Shown here piece after piece: positions 1-9,286 of a DNA stretch of 64,000 bases. The stretch comes from Atlantibacter subterraneus (GTDB lineage Bacteria > Pseudomonadota > Gammaproteobacteria > Enterobacterales > Enterobacteriaceae). The notes beneath the pieces are model-generated. The model was not told where the DNA came from, searched no databases, and was given only the letters and a program-made list of their open reading frames with translations. A program made the position numbers and the translations under genes. Position 1 is the first letter of the stretch. Every line of letters begins with the position of its first letter. The DNA lies in assembly GCF_007570865.1 (NCBI RefSeq), contig NZ_VLPS01000003.1, positions 62,001 to 126,000 on the forward strand. The letters run 5' to 3'.

Positions 1-325
<325 letters not shown>

Positions 326-330
326 GCCCA

Positions 331-1434
331 ATGCAGGATGAGATTTTCATGGCGCGAGCGCTGAAACTGGCGCAGCGCGGTCGTTTTACCACATCCCCTA
401 ATCCCAAAGTCGGCTGCGTGATTGTGCGCGACGGCGAAATCGTGGGCGAAGGCTTTCACTATCGCGCCGGGGAACCCCACGCCGAAGTGCATGCGCTGCG
501 CATGGCGGGCGAAAAAGCCCGTGGCGCGACTGCCTATGTAACGCTTGAGCCGTGCAGCCATCATGGGCGCACGCCGCCGTGCTGCGAGGCGTTAATCGCC
601 GCGGGCGTGAGCCGCGTGGTCGCCGCAATGCAGGATCCGAATCCGCAGGTTGCCGGGCGCGGGCTGTATCGCCTGAAGCAGGAAGGTATCGAAGTCAGCC
701 ACGGCCTGATGATGAATGAAGCCGAAGCCCTGAATAAAGGCTTCCTGAAGCGGATGCGCACCGGCTTCCCGTTTGTGCAGCTTAAGCTCGGCGCGTCGTT
801 GGACGGTCGTACCGCCATGGCGAGCGGCGAAAGCCAGTGGATCACCTCTGCCGAATCACGTCACGACGTGCAGCGCTTCCGGGCGCAAAGTAGCGCTATC
901 CTGACCAGTAGCGCCACGGTGCTGGCGGATAATCCGTCGCTGACCGTGCGCTGGAATGAATTAGACGCCGACACCCAGGCGCGGTATCCCGAAGACCAGC
1001 TGCGGATGCCGACCCGCATCGTAATCGACTCGCAGAACCGGGTAACGCCTGAGCATAAAATTATCCACCAGCCGGGAGAGACCTGGCTGGCGCGCACCCG
1101 TCCTGACGAGGCGCAATGGCCGGAAGGCGTGACCCAACTGCCGGTGCCGGAGCACAACGGGCATCTCGATCTGGTGGTGCTGATGATGCAGTTAGGCAAA
1201 CGTCAGGTGAATTCCATTTGGGTGGAAGCGGGGGCCGAACTCTCCGGCGCGCTGTTACAGGCGGGCGTGGTGGATGAAATTGTGCTGTATATCGCGCCGA
1301 AGCTGTTGGGCAGCGACGCGCGCGGTTTATTTGCCCTGCCTGGCCTTGAAAAGCTGGCGGATGCGCCCGCATTAACCTTTAGCGAGATACGTCCGGTTGG
1401 CCCGGATTTGTGTCTCCGGCTTACGCTGCAATAA
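331..1434 (+). CDS. ribD: Bifunctional riboflavin deaminase/reductase RibD
   Basis: Catalyses the second and third steps of riboflavin synthesis: deamination of the pyrimidine intermediate and then NADPH-dependent reduction of its ribosyl side chain, in the cytoplasm. 367 residues, the same as E. coli. The N-terminal deaminase domain shows the zinc site: H50 in HAEVHAL, then C75 and C84 in the PCSHHGRTPPCC segment. The C-terminal reductase domain starts near residue 147 (FVQLKLGASLDGRTA) and includes IWVEAGAELSGALL. It begins 5 bases after nrdR and is followed, after about 90 bases, by ribE. Confidence 0.97.
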   Translation: MQDEIFMARALKLAQRGRFTTSPNPKVGCVIVRDGEIVGEGFHYRAGEPHAEVHALRMAGEKARGATAYVTLEPCSHHGRTPPCCEALIAAGVSRVVAAMQDPNPQVAGRGLYRLKQEGIEVSHGLMMNEAEALNKGFLKRMRTGFPFVQLKLGASLDGRTAMASGESQWITSAESRHDVQRFRAQSSAILTSSATVLADNPSLTVRWNELDADTQARYPEDQLRMPTRIVIDSQNRVTPEHKIIHQPGETWLARTRPDEAQWPEGVTQLPVPEHNGHLDLVVLMMQLGKRQVNSIWVEAGAELSGALLQAGVVDEIVLYIAPKLLGSDARGLFALPGLEKLADAPALTFSEIRPVGPDLCLRLTLQ

Positions 1435-1525
1435 CGCCGAGTTTTAAAACGTAAGCAGCCCATAAAAAAACATGATAGAATCCGCCCCCCTGCGGGGCCA
1501 CATAATGAACCCGTTAAGGAAGAGT

Positions 1526-1996
1526 ATGAACGTTATCGAAGCTACTGTTGCTACCCCGGACGCTCGCGTCGCCATCACCATCGCGCGTTTTAACAACTTT
1601 ATCAACGACAGCCTGCTGGACGGCGCAATCGACGCGCTGAAGCGTATCGGCCAGGTTAAAGATGAAAACATCACCGTGGTTTGGGTTCCTGGCGCTTATG
1701 AACTGCCGCTGGCGGCGGGCGCACTGGCGAAAACCGGCAAATATGATGCGGTGATCGCGCTGGGTACGGTGATCCGTGGCGGTACTGCGCACTTCGAATA
1801 CGTTGCTGGCGGTGCCAGCAACGGCCTGGCGCACGTTGCCCAGGAGAGCGAAATCCCGGTAGCATTCGGCGTACTCACCACTGAAAGTATTGAACAAGCC
1901 ATCGAACGCGCTGGCACAAAAGCCGGTAACAAAGGCGCTGAAGCAGCCCTTACCGCGCTTGAAATGATTAATGTATTGAAAGCCATCAAGGCCTGA
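1526..1996 (+). CDS. ribE: 6,7-dimethyl-8-ribityllumazine synthase
   Basis: Condenses the RibD product with 3,4-dihydroxy-2-butanone 4-phosphate to make lumazine, the penultimate riboflavin intermediate; the family forms 60-subunit capsids. 156 residues, as in E. coli (also called ribH). The ATG at 1526 is chosen over the upstream ATGs at 1472 and 1505 because AAGGAAGAG directly precedes it and the product then begins [17 protein letters not shown] as in the family. The substrate-binding segments [12 protein letters not shown] and [14 protein letters not shown] are intact. The 91-base gap from ribD is longer than the other gaps here and could hold an internal promoter. Confidence 0.97.
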   Translation: MNVIEATVATPDARVAITIARFNNFINDSLLDGAIDALKRIGQVKDENITVVWVPGAYELPLAAGALAKTGKYDAVIALGTVIRGGTAHFEYVAGGASNGLAHVAQESEIPVAFGVLTTESIEQAIERAGTKAGNKGAEAALTALEMINVLKAIKA

Positions 1997-2012
1997 TTTT
2001 AAGGGGAATTCC

Positions 2013-2432
2013 GTGAAACCTGCTGCTCGTCGCCGCGCCCGTGAATGTGCCGTCCAGGCACTTTACTCCTGGCAGTTGTCCCAGAACGACATCGCTGATG
2101 TTGAATACCAGTTCCTGGCGGAACAGGACGTCAAAGACGTGGACGTGCTGTACTTTCGTGAACTGCTGTCCGGAGTGGCGACCAACAGCGCGTATCTCGA
2201 TGGCCTGATGCAACCTTACCTGTCCCGCCTGCTCGACGAGCTGGGCCAGGTGGAAAAAGCGGTACTGCGCATTGCGCTGTATGAGCTTTCTAAGCGTCAG
2301 GATGTGCCTTATAAAGTTGCCATCAACGAAGCGATTGAGCTGGCGAAAACCTTCGGTGCTGAAGACAGTCACAAGTTCGTCAACGGCGTGCTGGACAAAG
2401 CCGCTCCGCAAATCCGCCCCAATCGCAAGTAA
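2013..2432 (+). CDS. nusB: Transcription antitermination factor NusB
   Basis: All-helical RNA-binding factor that with NusE (ribosomal protein S10) recognises boxA RNA and supports rRNA antitermination. 139 residues, as in E. coli. It starts with GTG at 2013, preceded by AAGGGG. The arginine-rich N-terminus ([20 protein letters not shown]) is the boxA-binding face, and the C-terminus with [19 protein letters not shown] is typical. It lies 16 bases after ribE, so it is translated from the same message. Confidence 0.97.
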   Translation: MKPAARRRARECAVQALYSWQLSQNDIADVEYQFLAEQDVKDVDVLYFRELLSGVATNSAYLDGLMQPYLSRLLDELGQVEKAVLRIALYELSKRQDVPYKVAINEAIELAKTFGAEDSHKFVNGVLDKAAPQIRPNRK

Positions 2433-2442
2433 GCCAATCCCC

Positions 2443-2464
2443 TGGCCGGATGCTTATCCGGCCA
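2443..2464. terminator. Hairpin between nusB and thiL (attenuator or REP-like)
   Basis: A perfect 9-bp inverted repeat, TGGCCGGAT, with a GCTT loop, lies 10 bases after the nusB stop and is followed by a T-rich run (TTCTCTTTTTCT). The GCCGGAT/ATCCGGC core resembles the stem of enterobacterial REP elements. It could attenuate read-through from nusB into thiL or stabilise the upstream mRNA. The T-run is interrupted, so it is probably a partial terminator. Confidence 0.5.
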
Positions 2465-2490
2465 TTCTCTTTTTCTGCGAGGCATAACGC

Positions 2491-3468
2491 ATGGCATGCG
2501 GCGAGTTTTCCCTTATTGCCCGTTATTTTGATCGCGTGAGAAGCTCTCGACGTGATGTGGAAACCGGTATCGGTGACGATTGCGCACTGCTGACGGTTCC
2601 GGAAAAACAAACGCTGGCAATAAGTACCGACACGCTGGTTAGCGGCATCCATTTTCTGCCGGATATCGATCCGCGCGATTTGGGCTACAAAGCGCTGGCG
2701 GTCAACCTCAGTGATTTAGCCGCAATGGGCGCTGACCCCGCGTGGTTGACGCTGGCATTAACCCTGCCGGACGTCGACGAAGCGTGGCTGGAAGCCTTTA
2801 GCGACAGCCTGTTTGAACTGTTAAATTATTACGATATGCAGCTGATTGGCGGCGACACCACCCGTGGGCCGCTCTCCATGACGCTGGGTATTCACGGCTT
2901 TGTGCCGAACGGTCGCGCCCTGAAGCGCTCCGGGGCTAAACCGGGCGACTGGATCTACGTCACCGGTACGCCGGGCGATAGCGCGGCGGGCCTGGCGATT
3001 TTGCAGCAGCGCTTAACGGTGAAAAACACCACTCAGGCGAATTATCTGCTACAGCGCCATTTACGCCCCACGCCGCGTATTTTGCAGGGCCAGGCGCTGC
3101 GCGATATCGCCAGCAGCGCTATTGATCTCTCCGATGGGTTGATCTCTGACCTGGCGCATATTCTCAAGGCCAGCGACTGCGGCGCGAAAGTGGCGCTGGA
3201 CGCGCTGCCGTTCTCAGATGCCTTGCGTGAAAGCGTCAGCCCTGAACAGGCCGAGCTGTTCGCCCTGACCGGCGGTGAAGATTACGAACTGTGCTTTACC
3301 GTTTCGGAACTCAATCGCGGCGTGATTGACGTGGCGCTGGGCAGGTTGGGCGTTCCCTTTACCTGCATCGGGCAGATCACGGCGGATGTGGAAGGGTTGC
3401 ACTTCACCCGCGACGGCGAGCCGGTTGAAATCACCGGCAAAGGTCACGACCACTTTATTAGCGGTTAA
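2491..3468 (+). CDS. thiL: Thiamine-monophosphate kinase
   Basis: Phosphorylates thiamine monophosphate to the active cofactor thiamine diphosphate, using ATP. 325 residues, as in E. coli. It is an AIR-synthase-superfamily fold with the acidic, Mg-binding motifs GIGDDCALL near the N-terminus, [16 protein letters not shown] and, in the C-terminal half, [11 protein letters not shown] and GGEDYELCF. It starts at the ATG after GCGAGGC. In E. coli pgpA follows and overlaps thiL; here the gene ends 43 bases before convergent yajO and there is no pgpA. Confidence 0.96.
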   Translation: MACGEFSLIARYFDRVRSSRRDVETGIGDDCALLTVPEKQTLAISTDTLVSGIHFLPDIDPRDLGYKALAVNLSDLAAMGADPAWLTLALTLPDVDEAWLEAFSDSLFELLNYYDMQLIGGDTTRGPLSMTLGIHGFVPNGRALKRSGAKPGDWIYVTGTPGDSAAGLAILQQRLTVKNTTQANYLLQRHLRPTPRILQGQALRDIASSAIDLSDGLISDLAHILKASDCGAKVALDALPFSDALRESVSPEQAELFALTGGEDYELCFTVSELNRGVIDVALGRLGVPFTCIGQITADVEGLHFTRDGEPVEITGKGHDHFISG

Positions 3469-3478
3469 TCGGTTGATT

Positions 3479-3504
3479 CCCTCTCCTTAAATGCAAGGAG
3501 AGGG
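3479..3504. terminator. Inverted repeat between convergent thiL and yajO
   Basis: A perfect 10-bp inverted repeat (CCCTCTCCTT / AAGGAGAGGG, loop AAATGC) sits in the 43-base gap between the 3' ends of thiL and yajO. It has no strong U-tract on either side. Position and symmetry suggest a weak bidirectional terminator or 3'-end stabiliser. It occupies the place where pgpA is found in relatives. Confidence 0.45.
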
Positions 3505-3511
3505 AACGGCG

Positions 3512-4486
3512 TTATTTAAATCCCACCACCGGATGTGGCTGATAAGGCGTTTCCAGCTCGGCGATTTCCACATCGCTGAGCGTTAAATCCACTGCGCCCA
3601 GTAAATCGTCCAGCTGCTCTTCGCGGGATGCGCCAATAATCGGCGCGGCAATCGCCGGTTTACTCAGCACCCAGGCCAGCGCCACCTGCGCCCGCGACAC
3701 GCCTTTATCTTCGGCGATGGCGGCCACGCGCTCGGCAATTTTGGCGTCATTCTCTTCGGTTTGCTGGTACAGCGTTTTACCGAACTCATCGGACACCAGC
3801 CGCGCGGTGGTTTCGCCCCACGGGCGCGTTAAGCGTCCGCGCGCCAGCGGGCTCCACGGGATCACCGCCACGCCTTCCTGCAGGCACAGCGGCAGCATTC
3901 CTTGCTCTTCTTCGCGGTTAATCAGGTTGTAGTGATCCTGCATGGTGACGAAGCGCGCCCAGCCGTGTTGATCCTGCAACGCCAGCGCCTGGGCAAACTG
4001 CTCGCTGTGCATCGAGGATGCGCCGATATAGCGCGCTTTACCGGATTTCACTACCTCGTTAAGCGCATCAAGGGTCTCTTCAATGGGGGTGTTGTAATCC
4101 CAGCGGTGGATTTGCAGCAGGTCGACATAATCCATGCCCAGACGTTGCAGGCTGTCGTCAATCGAACGCAGGATTTGCGCCCGGGAGAGGCCCTCCGGCA
4201 GATCGCCCACCTGATGGAATACTTTGGTGGCGACCACCACCTCATCCCGGCGGGCGAAGTCTTTCAGCGCGCGGCCAAGGATCTCTTCGCTGCTGCCGTC
4301 GGAATAGCTGTTGGCGGTGTCGAAAAAGTTAATGCCTTTCTCAACGGCGTGCTTGATGATCAGACGGCTGCTCTCTTCCGGTAGCGTCCAGGCGTGCTTG
4401 CCCCGGTCCGGTTCGCCAAACGTCATACAGCCCAGGCAAAGACGGGATACCCTGAGATCGGTTTTTCCTAAATTATTGTATTGCAT
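3512..4486 (-). CDS. yajO: Aldo/keto reductase YajO
   Basis: NADPH-dependent aldo/keto reductase. The E. coli homologue has been linked to 1-deoxyxylulose 5-phosphate/thiamin metabolism and acts on various aldehydes. 324 residues from the ATG at 4486, which is preceded by AGGAGAGGAAGC; a longer in-frame start at 4513 lacks support. The catalytic tetrad of the family is visible: Asp and Tyr in FFDTANSYSDG, Lys in VVVATKVF and His in LLQIHRWDY. The C-terminal cofactor segment is APIIGASREEQL. It lies 75 bases downstream of dxs on the same strand, as in E. coli, so it may be the last gene of the xseB-ispA-dxs operon. Confidence 0.95.
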   Translation of the reverse strand: MQYNNLGKTDLRVSRLCLGCMTFGEPDRGKHAWTLPEESSRLIIKHAVEKGINFFDTANSYSDGSSEEILGRALKDFARRDEVVVATKVFHQVGDLPEGLSRAQILRSIDDSLQRLGMDYVDLLQIHRWDYNTPIEETLDALNEVVKSGKARYIGASSMHSEQFAQALALQDQHGWARFVTMQDHYNLINREEEQGMLPLCLQEGVAVIPWSPLARGRLTRPWGETTARLVSDEFGKTLYQQTEENDAKIAERVAAIAEDKGVSRAQVALAWVLSKPAIAAPIIGASREEQLDDLLGAVDLTLSDVEIAELETPYQPHPVVGFK

Positions 4487-4561
4487 GCTTCCTCTCCTGC
4501 TTGCGGGTAACAAAGGTCATCCTTTAAGCATAGCAGGAGAGGAAAGGGGAGGGTGCAGCGC

Positions 4562-6424
4562 TTATCCCAGCCAGGCGCGGATTTTCGCTTCCATGCCGGC
4601 GGCGTTGAGGCCGATTTCGCCACGGGCTTCATCCTGGGTGCCCTGAGGGATAAAGAAGTCCGGCAGACCGATATTAAGTACCGGCACCACTTTACGATGC
4701 GCCATCAGCACTTCATTCACGCCGCTGCCTGCGCCGCCCATAATGGCGTTCTCTTCGATGGTCACCAGCGAGTCGTGGCTGGCGGCCAGTTCCAGAATCA
4801 GCGCCTCATCCAGCGGTTTCACAAAGCGCATATCCACCAGCGTAGCGTTCAGCGATTCCGCTACCGCAGCGGCGTCTGGCATCAGGGTGCCGAAGTTCAG
4901 GATCGCGATTTTCTCGCCCTGGCGTTTCACCACGCCTTTGCCAATCGGCAGCATCTCCAGCGGGGTTAATGCTACGCCCACCGCGTTGCCGCGCGGATAA
5001 CGCACCGCCGTCGGGCCATCGCTGTAGTGATAGCCGGTATACAGCATCTGGCGGCATTCGTTTTCGTCGCTCGGCGTCATGATCACCATCTCCGGGACGC
5101 AGCGCAGGAACGACAGATCGAACGCGCCCTGGTGGGTTTGCCCGTCTGCGCCAACAATGCCCGCGCGGTCAATGGCGAACATCACCGGCAGTTTCTGGAT
5201 CGCCACGTCGTGGATCACCTGGTCATAGGCGCGTTGCAGGAAGGTCGAGTAAATCGCCACGATTGGCTTATAGCCGCCAATCGCCAGCCCCGCCGCCAGG
5301 GTGACCGCGTGCTGCTCGGCGATCGCCACGTCAAAATAGCGGTCCGGGAATTTACGCGAAAATTCCACCATGCCGGAGCCTTCGCGCATCGCCGGGGTGA
5401 TCGCCATCAGCTTGCTGTCTTTGGCGGCGGTTTCGCACAGCCAGTCGCCAAAGATTTTCGAATAGCTCGGCAAACCGCCGCTGCTTTTCGGCAGGCAACC
5501 GCTTTGCGGATCAAATTTCGGCACCGCGTGGAAGGTGATCGGATCTTTTTCCGCCGGTTCGTAACCCCGGCCTTTCTTGGTCATGATGTGCAGGAACTGC
5601 GGGCCTTTCAGGTCGCGCATGTTTTTCAGGGTATGCACCAGGCCCAGCACATCGTGGCCGTCCACCGGCCCGATATAGTTAAAGCCCAGCTCTTCAAACA
5701 GCGTCCCCGGCACCACCATGCCTTTGATATGTTCTTCAGTGCGCTTGATCAGCTCTTTGATCGGCGGCACGCCAGACAGCACTTTTTTGCCGCCTTCGCG
5801 CAGCGTTGAATAGAGCTTCCCGGAGAGCAACTGCGCCAGATGGTTATTCAGCGCGCCGACGTTTTCCGAGATCGACATTTCGTTGTCGTTAAGGATCACC
5901 AGCATGTCAGGTTTGATATCGCCCGCGTGGTTCATGGCTTCGAAAGACATCCCGGCGGTGATCGCGCCGTCGCCAATCACGCACACGGTGCGGCGGCCTT
6001 TATTCTCTTTGGCGGCAGCCACGGCGATGCCGATCCCGGCGCTGATCGAGGTGGACGAGTGGCCGACGCTCAGCACGTCATATTCGCTCTCGCCACGCCA
6101 CGGGAACGGGTGCAGCCCGCCTTTCTGGCGAATGGTGCCTATTTTGTCGCGCCGTCCGGTAAGGATCTTATGCGGATAAGCCTGATGGCCCACGTCCCAG
6201 ATCAGTCTGTCGAATGGCGTGTTATAGACGTAATGCAGCGCGACCGTTAACTCAACGGCTCCCAGCCCCGAGGCAAAATGCCCGCTGGAGCGGCTCACGC
6301 TATCTAGCAAATAACGACGCAGTTCGTCGCACAGCTTCGGCAGATTCTCTTTCGGCAACAGGCGCAACTCTTGGGTCGAGTCCACCAGCGCCAGTGTTGG
6401 GTACTTTGAGATATCAAAACTCAT
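4562..6424 (-). CDS. dxs: 1-deoxy-D-xylulose-5-phosphate synthase
   Basis: Thiamin-diphosphate enzyme that joins pyruvate and glyceraldehyde 3-phosphate to form DXP, the first step of the MEP isoprenoid pathway and a precursor of thiamin and pyridoxal phosphate. 620 residues, as in E. coli. His49 lies in [10 protein letters not shown]. The cofactor motif [19 protein letters not shown] with LNDNEMSIS is complete, and the glutamate that activates the cofactor is in [14 protein letters not shown]. It is 21 bases downstream of ispA on the same strand. Confidence 0.98.
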   Translation of the reverse strand: MSFDISKYPTLALVDSTQELRLLPKENLPKLCDELRRYLLDSVSRSSGHFASGLGAVELTVALHYVYNTPFDRLIWDVGHQAYPHKILTGRRDKIGTIRQKGGLHPFPWRGESEYDVLSVGHSSTSISAGIGIAVAAAKENKGRRTVCVIGDGAITAGMSFEAMNHAGDIKPDMLVILNDNEMSISENVGALNNHLAQLLSGKLYSTLREGGKKVLSGVPPIKELIKRTEEHIKGMVVPGTLFEELGFNYIGPVDGHDVLGLVHTLKNMRDLKGPQFLHIMTKKGRGYEPAEKDPITFHAVPKFDPQSGCLPKSSGGLPSYSKIFGDWLCETAAKDSKLMAITPAMREGSGMVEFSRKFPDRYFDVAIAEQHAVTLAAGLAIGGYKPIVAIYSTFLQRAYDQVIHDVAIQKLPVMFAIDRAGIVGADGQTHQGAFDLSFLRCVPEMVIMTPSDENECRQMLYTGYHYSDGPTAVRYPRGNAVGVALTPLEMLPIGKGVVKRQGEKIAILNFGTLMPDAAAVAESLNATLVDMRFVKPLDEALILELAASHDSLVTIEENAIMGGAGSGVNEVLMAHRKVVPVLNIGLPDFFIPQGTQDEARGEIGLNAAGMEAKIRAWLG

Positions 6425-6445
6425 CAGAGGCTCGTGGTAATTATG

Positions 6446-7345
6446 TTATTTGTCACGTTGGATGATGTAAGTCGCTAACGCTTCCAGTGTGCGGGTATCC
6501 ATCTGTTTTGACGACAGTTCCCGAAGTGCGGCAAGGGCATCGTCGCACAGCGCCTGCGCTTTTTCACGGGCTTGCTCAAGGCCCAGCAGCGCAGGATAGG
6601 TGCTTTTCCCCAGGTGCTGATCGGCGCCCTGGCGTTTACCCAGCGTGGCAGTATCCCCCACCACATCCAGAATGTCATCCTGAACCTGGAACGCCAGGCC
6701 GATACTTTCTGCGTAACGGTCGAGGATCGGCAGCACATCGCGGCCCGGTTCACCGGCACACAGCGCACCCATACGCACGGCGGCACGAATTAACGCGCCG
6801 GTTTTGTGACGGTGAATGCGCTCCAGCGCGTCCAGCGACACCTGTTTACCTTCGGCTTCCAGATCCAGCGCCTGGCCGCCGCACATCCCCGCCACGCCGC
6901 TGGCCAGCGCCAGTTCCGAGACCAGGCTGAGGCGGTCGGCTAAAGCCACGCCGGGCATGGGGGCATCACTCAGTATAGAGAACGCCAGCGTTTGCAGGGC
7001 GTCTCCGGCTAAAATTGCGCTCGCTTCGCCATATTTAATGTGGCAGGTCGGCTGGCCGCGACGTAAATCGTCGTCATCCATCGCCGGGAGATCGTCATGC
7101 ATCAGCGAATAGGCGTGGATACATTCGATGGCCGCGGCGGGCGCATCCAGCGCCTGCGGAGCGACGCCAAACATCTCGCCGGTGGCGTACACCAGAAACG
7201 GACGTAACCGCTTGCCGCCTAATAGTGTGCCGTAGTGCATGGTCTCAACCAGCGGAGTGTTCTGAAACGGCAGCGCGCTAATAAACCGGCGCAGCGCGTC
7301 GGTGGCCCGTTCCGCCTGGGCCTTCATGGTGGTGTGAAAATCCAT
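6446..7345 (-). CDS. ispA: Farnesyl diphosphate synthase
   Basis: Builds geranyl and then farnesyl diphosphate from IPP and DMAPP, feeding undecaprenyl and octaprenyl synthesis. 299 residues, as in E. coli. Both aspartate-rich motifs are present: the first as DDLPAMDDDDLRRG and the second as QVQDDILD. The isopentenyl-binding GGKRLRP lies near residue 45. Its ATG abuts the xseB stop codon with no spacer, so translation is probably coupled. Confidence 0.98.
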   Translation of the reverse strand: MDFHTTMKAQAERATDALRRFISALPFQNTPLVETMHYGTLLGGKRLRPFLVYATGEMFGVAPQALDAPAAAIECIHAYSLMHDDLPAMDDDDLRRGQPTCHIKYGEASAILAGDALQTLAFSILSDAPMPGVALADRLSLVSELALASGVAGMCGGQALDLEAEGKQVSLDALERIHRHKTGALIRAAVRMGALCAGEPGRDVLPILDRYAESIGLAFQVQDDILDVVGDTATLGKRQGADQHLGKSTYPALLGLEQAREKAQALCDDALAALRELSSKQMDTRTLEALATYIIQRDK

Positions 7346-7588
7346 TTATTCCGCATCCGGTTTGAAAGGAGAGAGCGGGGCGTCTTCATTTTCGGACAGC
7401 AGGATCTGCACACGCTGTTCCGCCTGTTGCAGTTTGACCTGCCCCTGGCGCGCCAGCTGCACGCCCCGTTCGAATTCGTTAAGCGCCTCTTCCAGCGGCA
7501 ATGCGCCACTTTCCAGACGGCTGACAATCTGCTCAAGCTCCTGCAACGCCGTCTCAAAGCTGGCGGGGAGTTCGTTTTTCTTCGGCAT
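7346..7588 (-). CDS. xseB: Exodeoxyribonuclease VII small subunit
   Basis: Small helical subunit of exonuclease VII, which degrades single-stranded DNA to short acid-soluble oligonucleotides together with XseA. 80 residues, as in E. coli. The family core [18 protein letters not shown] followed by [16 protein letters not shown] is intact. It is the first gene of the xseB-ispA-dxs-(yajO) operon and is divergent from thiI across a 203-base intergenic region. Confidence 0.97.
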   Translation of the reverse strand: MPKKNELPASFETALQELEQIVSRLESGALPLEEALNEFERGVQLARQGQVKLQQAEQRVQILLSENEDAPLSPFKPDAE

Positions 7589-7791
7589 AGTGAATGTCTG
7601 ACTCTATCGTTATGGAATCATTTCCATGGTAGCGGACTCAAAATGATTAGCAAATAACGCTGAATGGGTTGGTTATGTGCGCAGTCTCACAGCGATGGTG
7701 ATATACTCTCGCGCTCACGATGCAAGCGCGATTGTTGCCTTGCGGTACTTCTCTCAATGCCCTCGGGGCTTGCCAACGAACCATTGCCGCC

Positions 7792-9240
7792 ATGAAGTTT
7801 ATCATTAAATTGTTCCCGGAAATCACAATTAAAAGCCAATCTGTGCGTTTGCGCTTTATTAAAATCCTGACCGGAAACATCCGTAACGTACTCAAACATT
7901 ACGACGAAAACCTCGCCGTTGTCCGCCACTGGGACCATATCGTGGTCCGCGCCAAAGATGAAAACCAGCGTATTGAGATCCGCGACGCGCTCACCCGCAT
8001 CCCCGGTATTCACCACATTCTGGAAGTCGAAGATACGCCGTTCACCAGCCTGCACGATATTTTCGAGCAAACCCTGGCGGCATGGCGTGACCAACTGGAA
8101 GGCAAAACGTTTTGCGTGCGCGTAAAACGTCGCGGCAAGCACGAGTTTAGCTCAATTGAAGTTGAACGCTACGTCGGCGGCGGGCTGAATCAGCATATCG
8201 AATCCGCGAAAGTGAAACTGACGCACCCGGACATCACCGTCAATCTGGAGATCGAAGACGATCGCCTGCTGCTGGTGAAAGGCCGTTACGAAGGCCAGGG
8301 CGGTTTCCCGATCGGCACCCAGGAAGACGTGCTGTCGCTGATTTCCGGCGGATTCGATTCCGGCGTTTCCAGCTATATGCTGATGCGTCGCGGCTGCCGC
8401 GTACACTACTGCTTCTTTAACCTCGGCGGCGCGGCGCATGAAATCGGCGTTCGCCAGGTGGCGCACTATCTGTGGAACCGCTTCGGCAGCTCGCACCGCG
8501 TGCGTTTTGTGGCGATTAACTTCGAACCGGTGGTGGGCGAAATCCTCGAAAAAGTTGATGACGGCCAGATGGGCGTAGTGCTGAAGCGCATGATGATCCG
8601 CGCGGCCTCCCGCGTCGCAGAGCGTTATGGCGTGCAGGCGCTGGTGACCGGCGAAGCGCTGGGCCAGGTCTCCAGCCAGACCCTGACCAACCTGCGATTA
8701 ATCGACAACGTCTCCGACACCCTGGTGCTGCGTCCGCTGATCGCTCATGACAAAGAGCACATCATCGATCTGGCGCGTAAAATCGGCACCGAAGACTTTG
8801 CCCGCACCATGCCGGAATACTGCGGCGTGATCTCGAAAAGCCCGACCGTGAAAGCGGTGAAGGCGAAGATCGAAGCGGAAGAAGCTAACTTTGACTTTGC
8901 GATCCTCGATCAGGTGGTGGAAGCGGCGACCAACGTGGATATCCGCGACATCGCCACCCAAACCCAGCAGGACGTGGTGGAAGTGGAAACCGTCACCGGG
9001 TTTGGCCCGAATGACGTGATCCTGGATATCCGTTCGGTTGATGAGCAGGACGACAAACCGCTGAAAGTCGAAGGTATCGACGTGGTATCGCTGCCGTTCT
9101 ACAAACTGAGCACCAAATTCGGCGACCTGGACCAGAACAAAACCTGGCTGCTGTGGTGTGAACGCGGCGTGATGAGCCGCCTGCAGGCGCTGTATCTGCG
9201 CGAGCAGGGCTTTAACAACGTGAAAGTGTATCGCCCGTAA
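7792..9240 (+). CDS. thiI: tRNA 4-thiouridine/thiazole sulfurtransferase ThiI
   Basis: Transfers sulfur from IscS to uridine 8 of tRNA and to ThiS for thiazole synthesis. 482 residues from the ATG at 7792; upstream in-frame codons to 7720 are not family-like. Domains: ferredoxin-like and THUMP (1-165), PP-loop adenylation domain with [10 protein letters not shown] near residue 183, then a C-terminal rhodanese domain with the persulfide cysteine in [13 protein letters not shown]; a second conserved cysteine lies in PEYCGVISK. It stands alone, with a strong terminator after it. In E. coli the next gene is yajL; here an 18.6-kb block intervenes. Confidence 0.97.
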   Translation: MKFIIKLFPEITIKSQSVRLRFIKILTGNIRNVLKHYDENLAVVRHWDHIVVRAKDENQRIEIRDALTRIPGIHHILEVEDTPFTSLHDIFEQTLAAWRDQLEGKTFCVRVKRRGKHEFSSIEVERYVGGGLNQHIESAKVKLTHPDITVNLEIEDDRLLLVKGRYEGQGGFPIGTQEDVLSLISGGFDSGVSSYMLMRRGCRVHYCFFNLGGAAHEIGVRQVAHYLWNRFGSSHRVRFVAINFEPVVGEILEKVDDGQMGVVLKRMMIRAASRVAERYGVQALVTGEALGQVSSQTLTNLRLIDNVSDTLVLRPLIAHDKEHIIDLARKIGTEDFARTMPEYCGVISKSPTVKAVKAKIEAEEANFDFAILDQVVEAATNVDIRDIATQTQQDVVEVETVTGFGPNDVILDIRSVDEQDDKPLKVEGIDVVSLPFYKLSTKFGDLDQNKTWLLWCERGVMSRLQALYLREQGFNNVKVYRP

Positions 9241-9257
9241 TCCCGCCTCAATGAAAA

Positions 9258-9286
9258 ATGCCGGTCATCACGACCGGCATTTTTTT
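9258..9286 (+). terminator. Rho-independent terminator of thiI
   Basis: Perfect 9-bp stem ATGCCGGTC/GACCGGCAT with a 5-base loop, flanked by AAAA upstream and T7 downstream. It ends thiI transcription. The stop codon of the convergent lapC homologue lies inside the T-run, and the flanking A-run gives some U-tract on the other strand, so it may work in both directions. Confidence 0.9.

Noticed and set aside
7661-7710. Sigma-70 promoter for thiI using TATACT at 7702
   Set aside because: The -10 is good, but no -35 hexamer lies at 16-18 bp; TTGGTT is 27 bp away. It may be real but is not supportable by eye.
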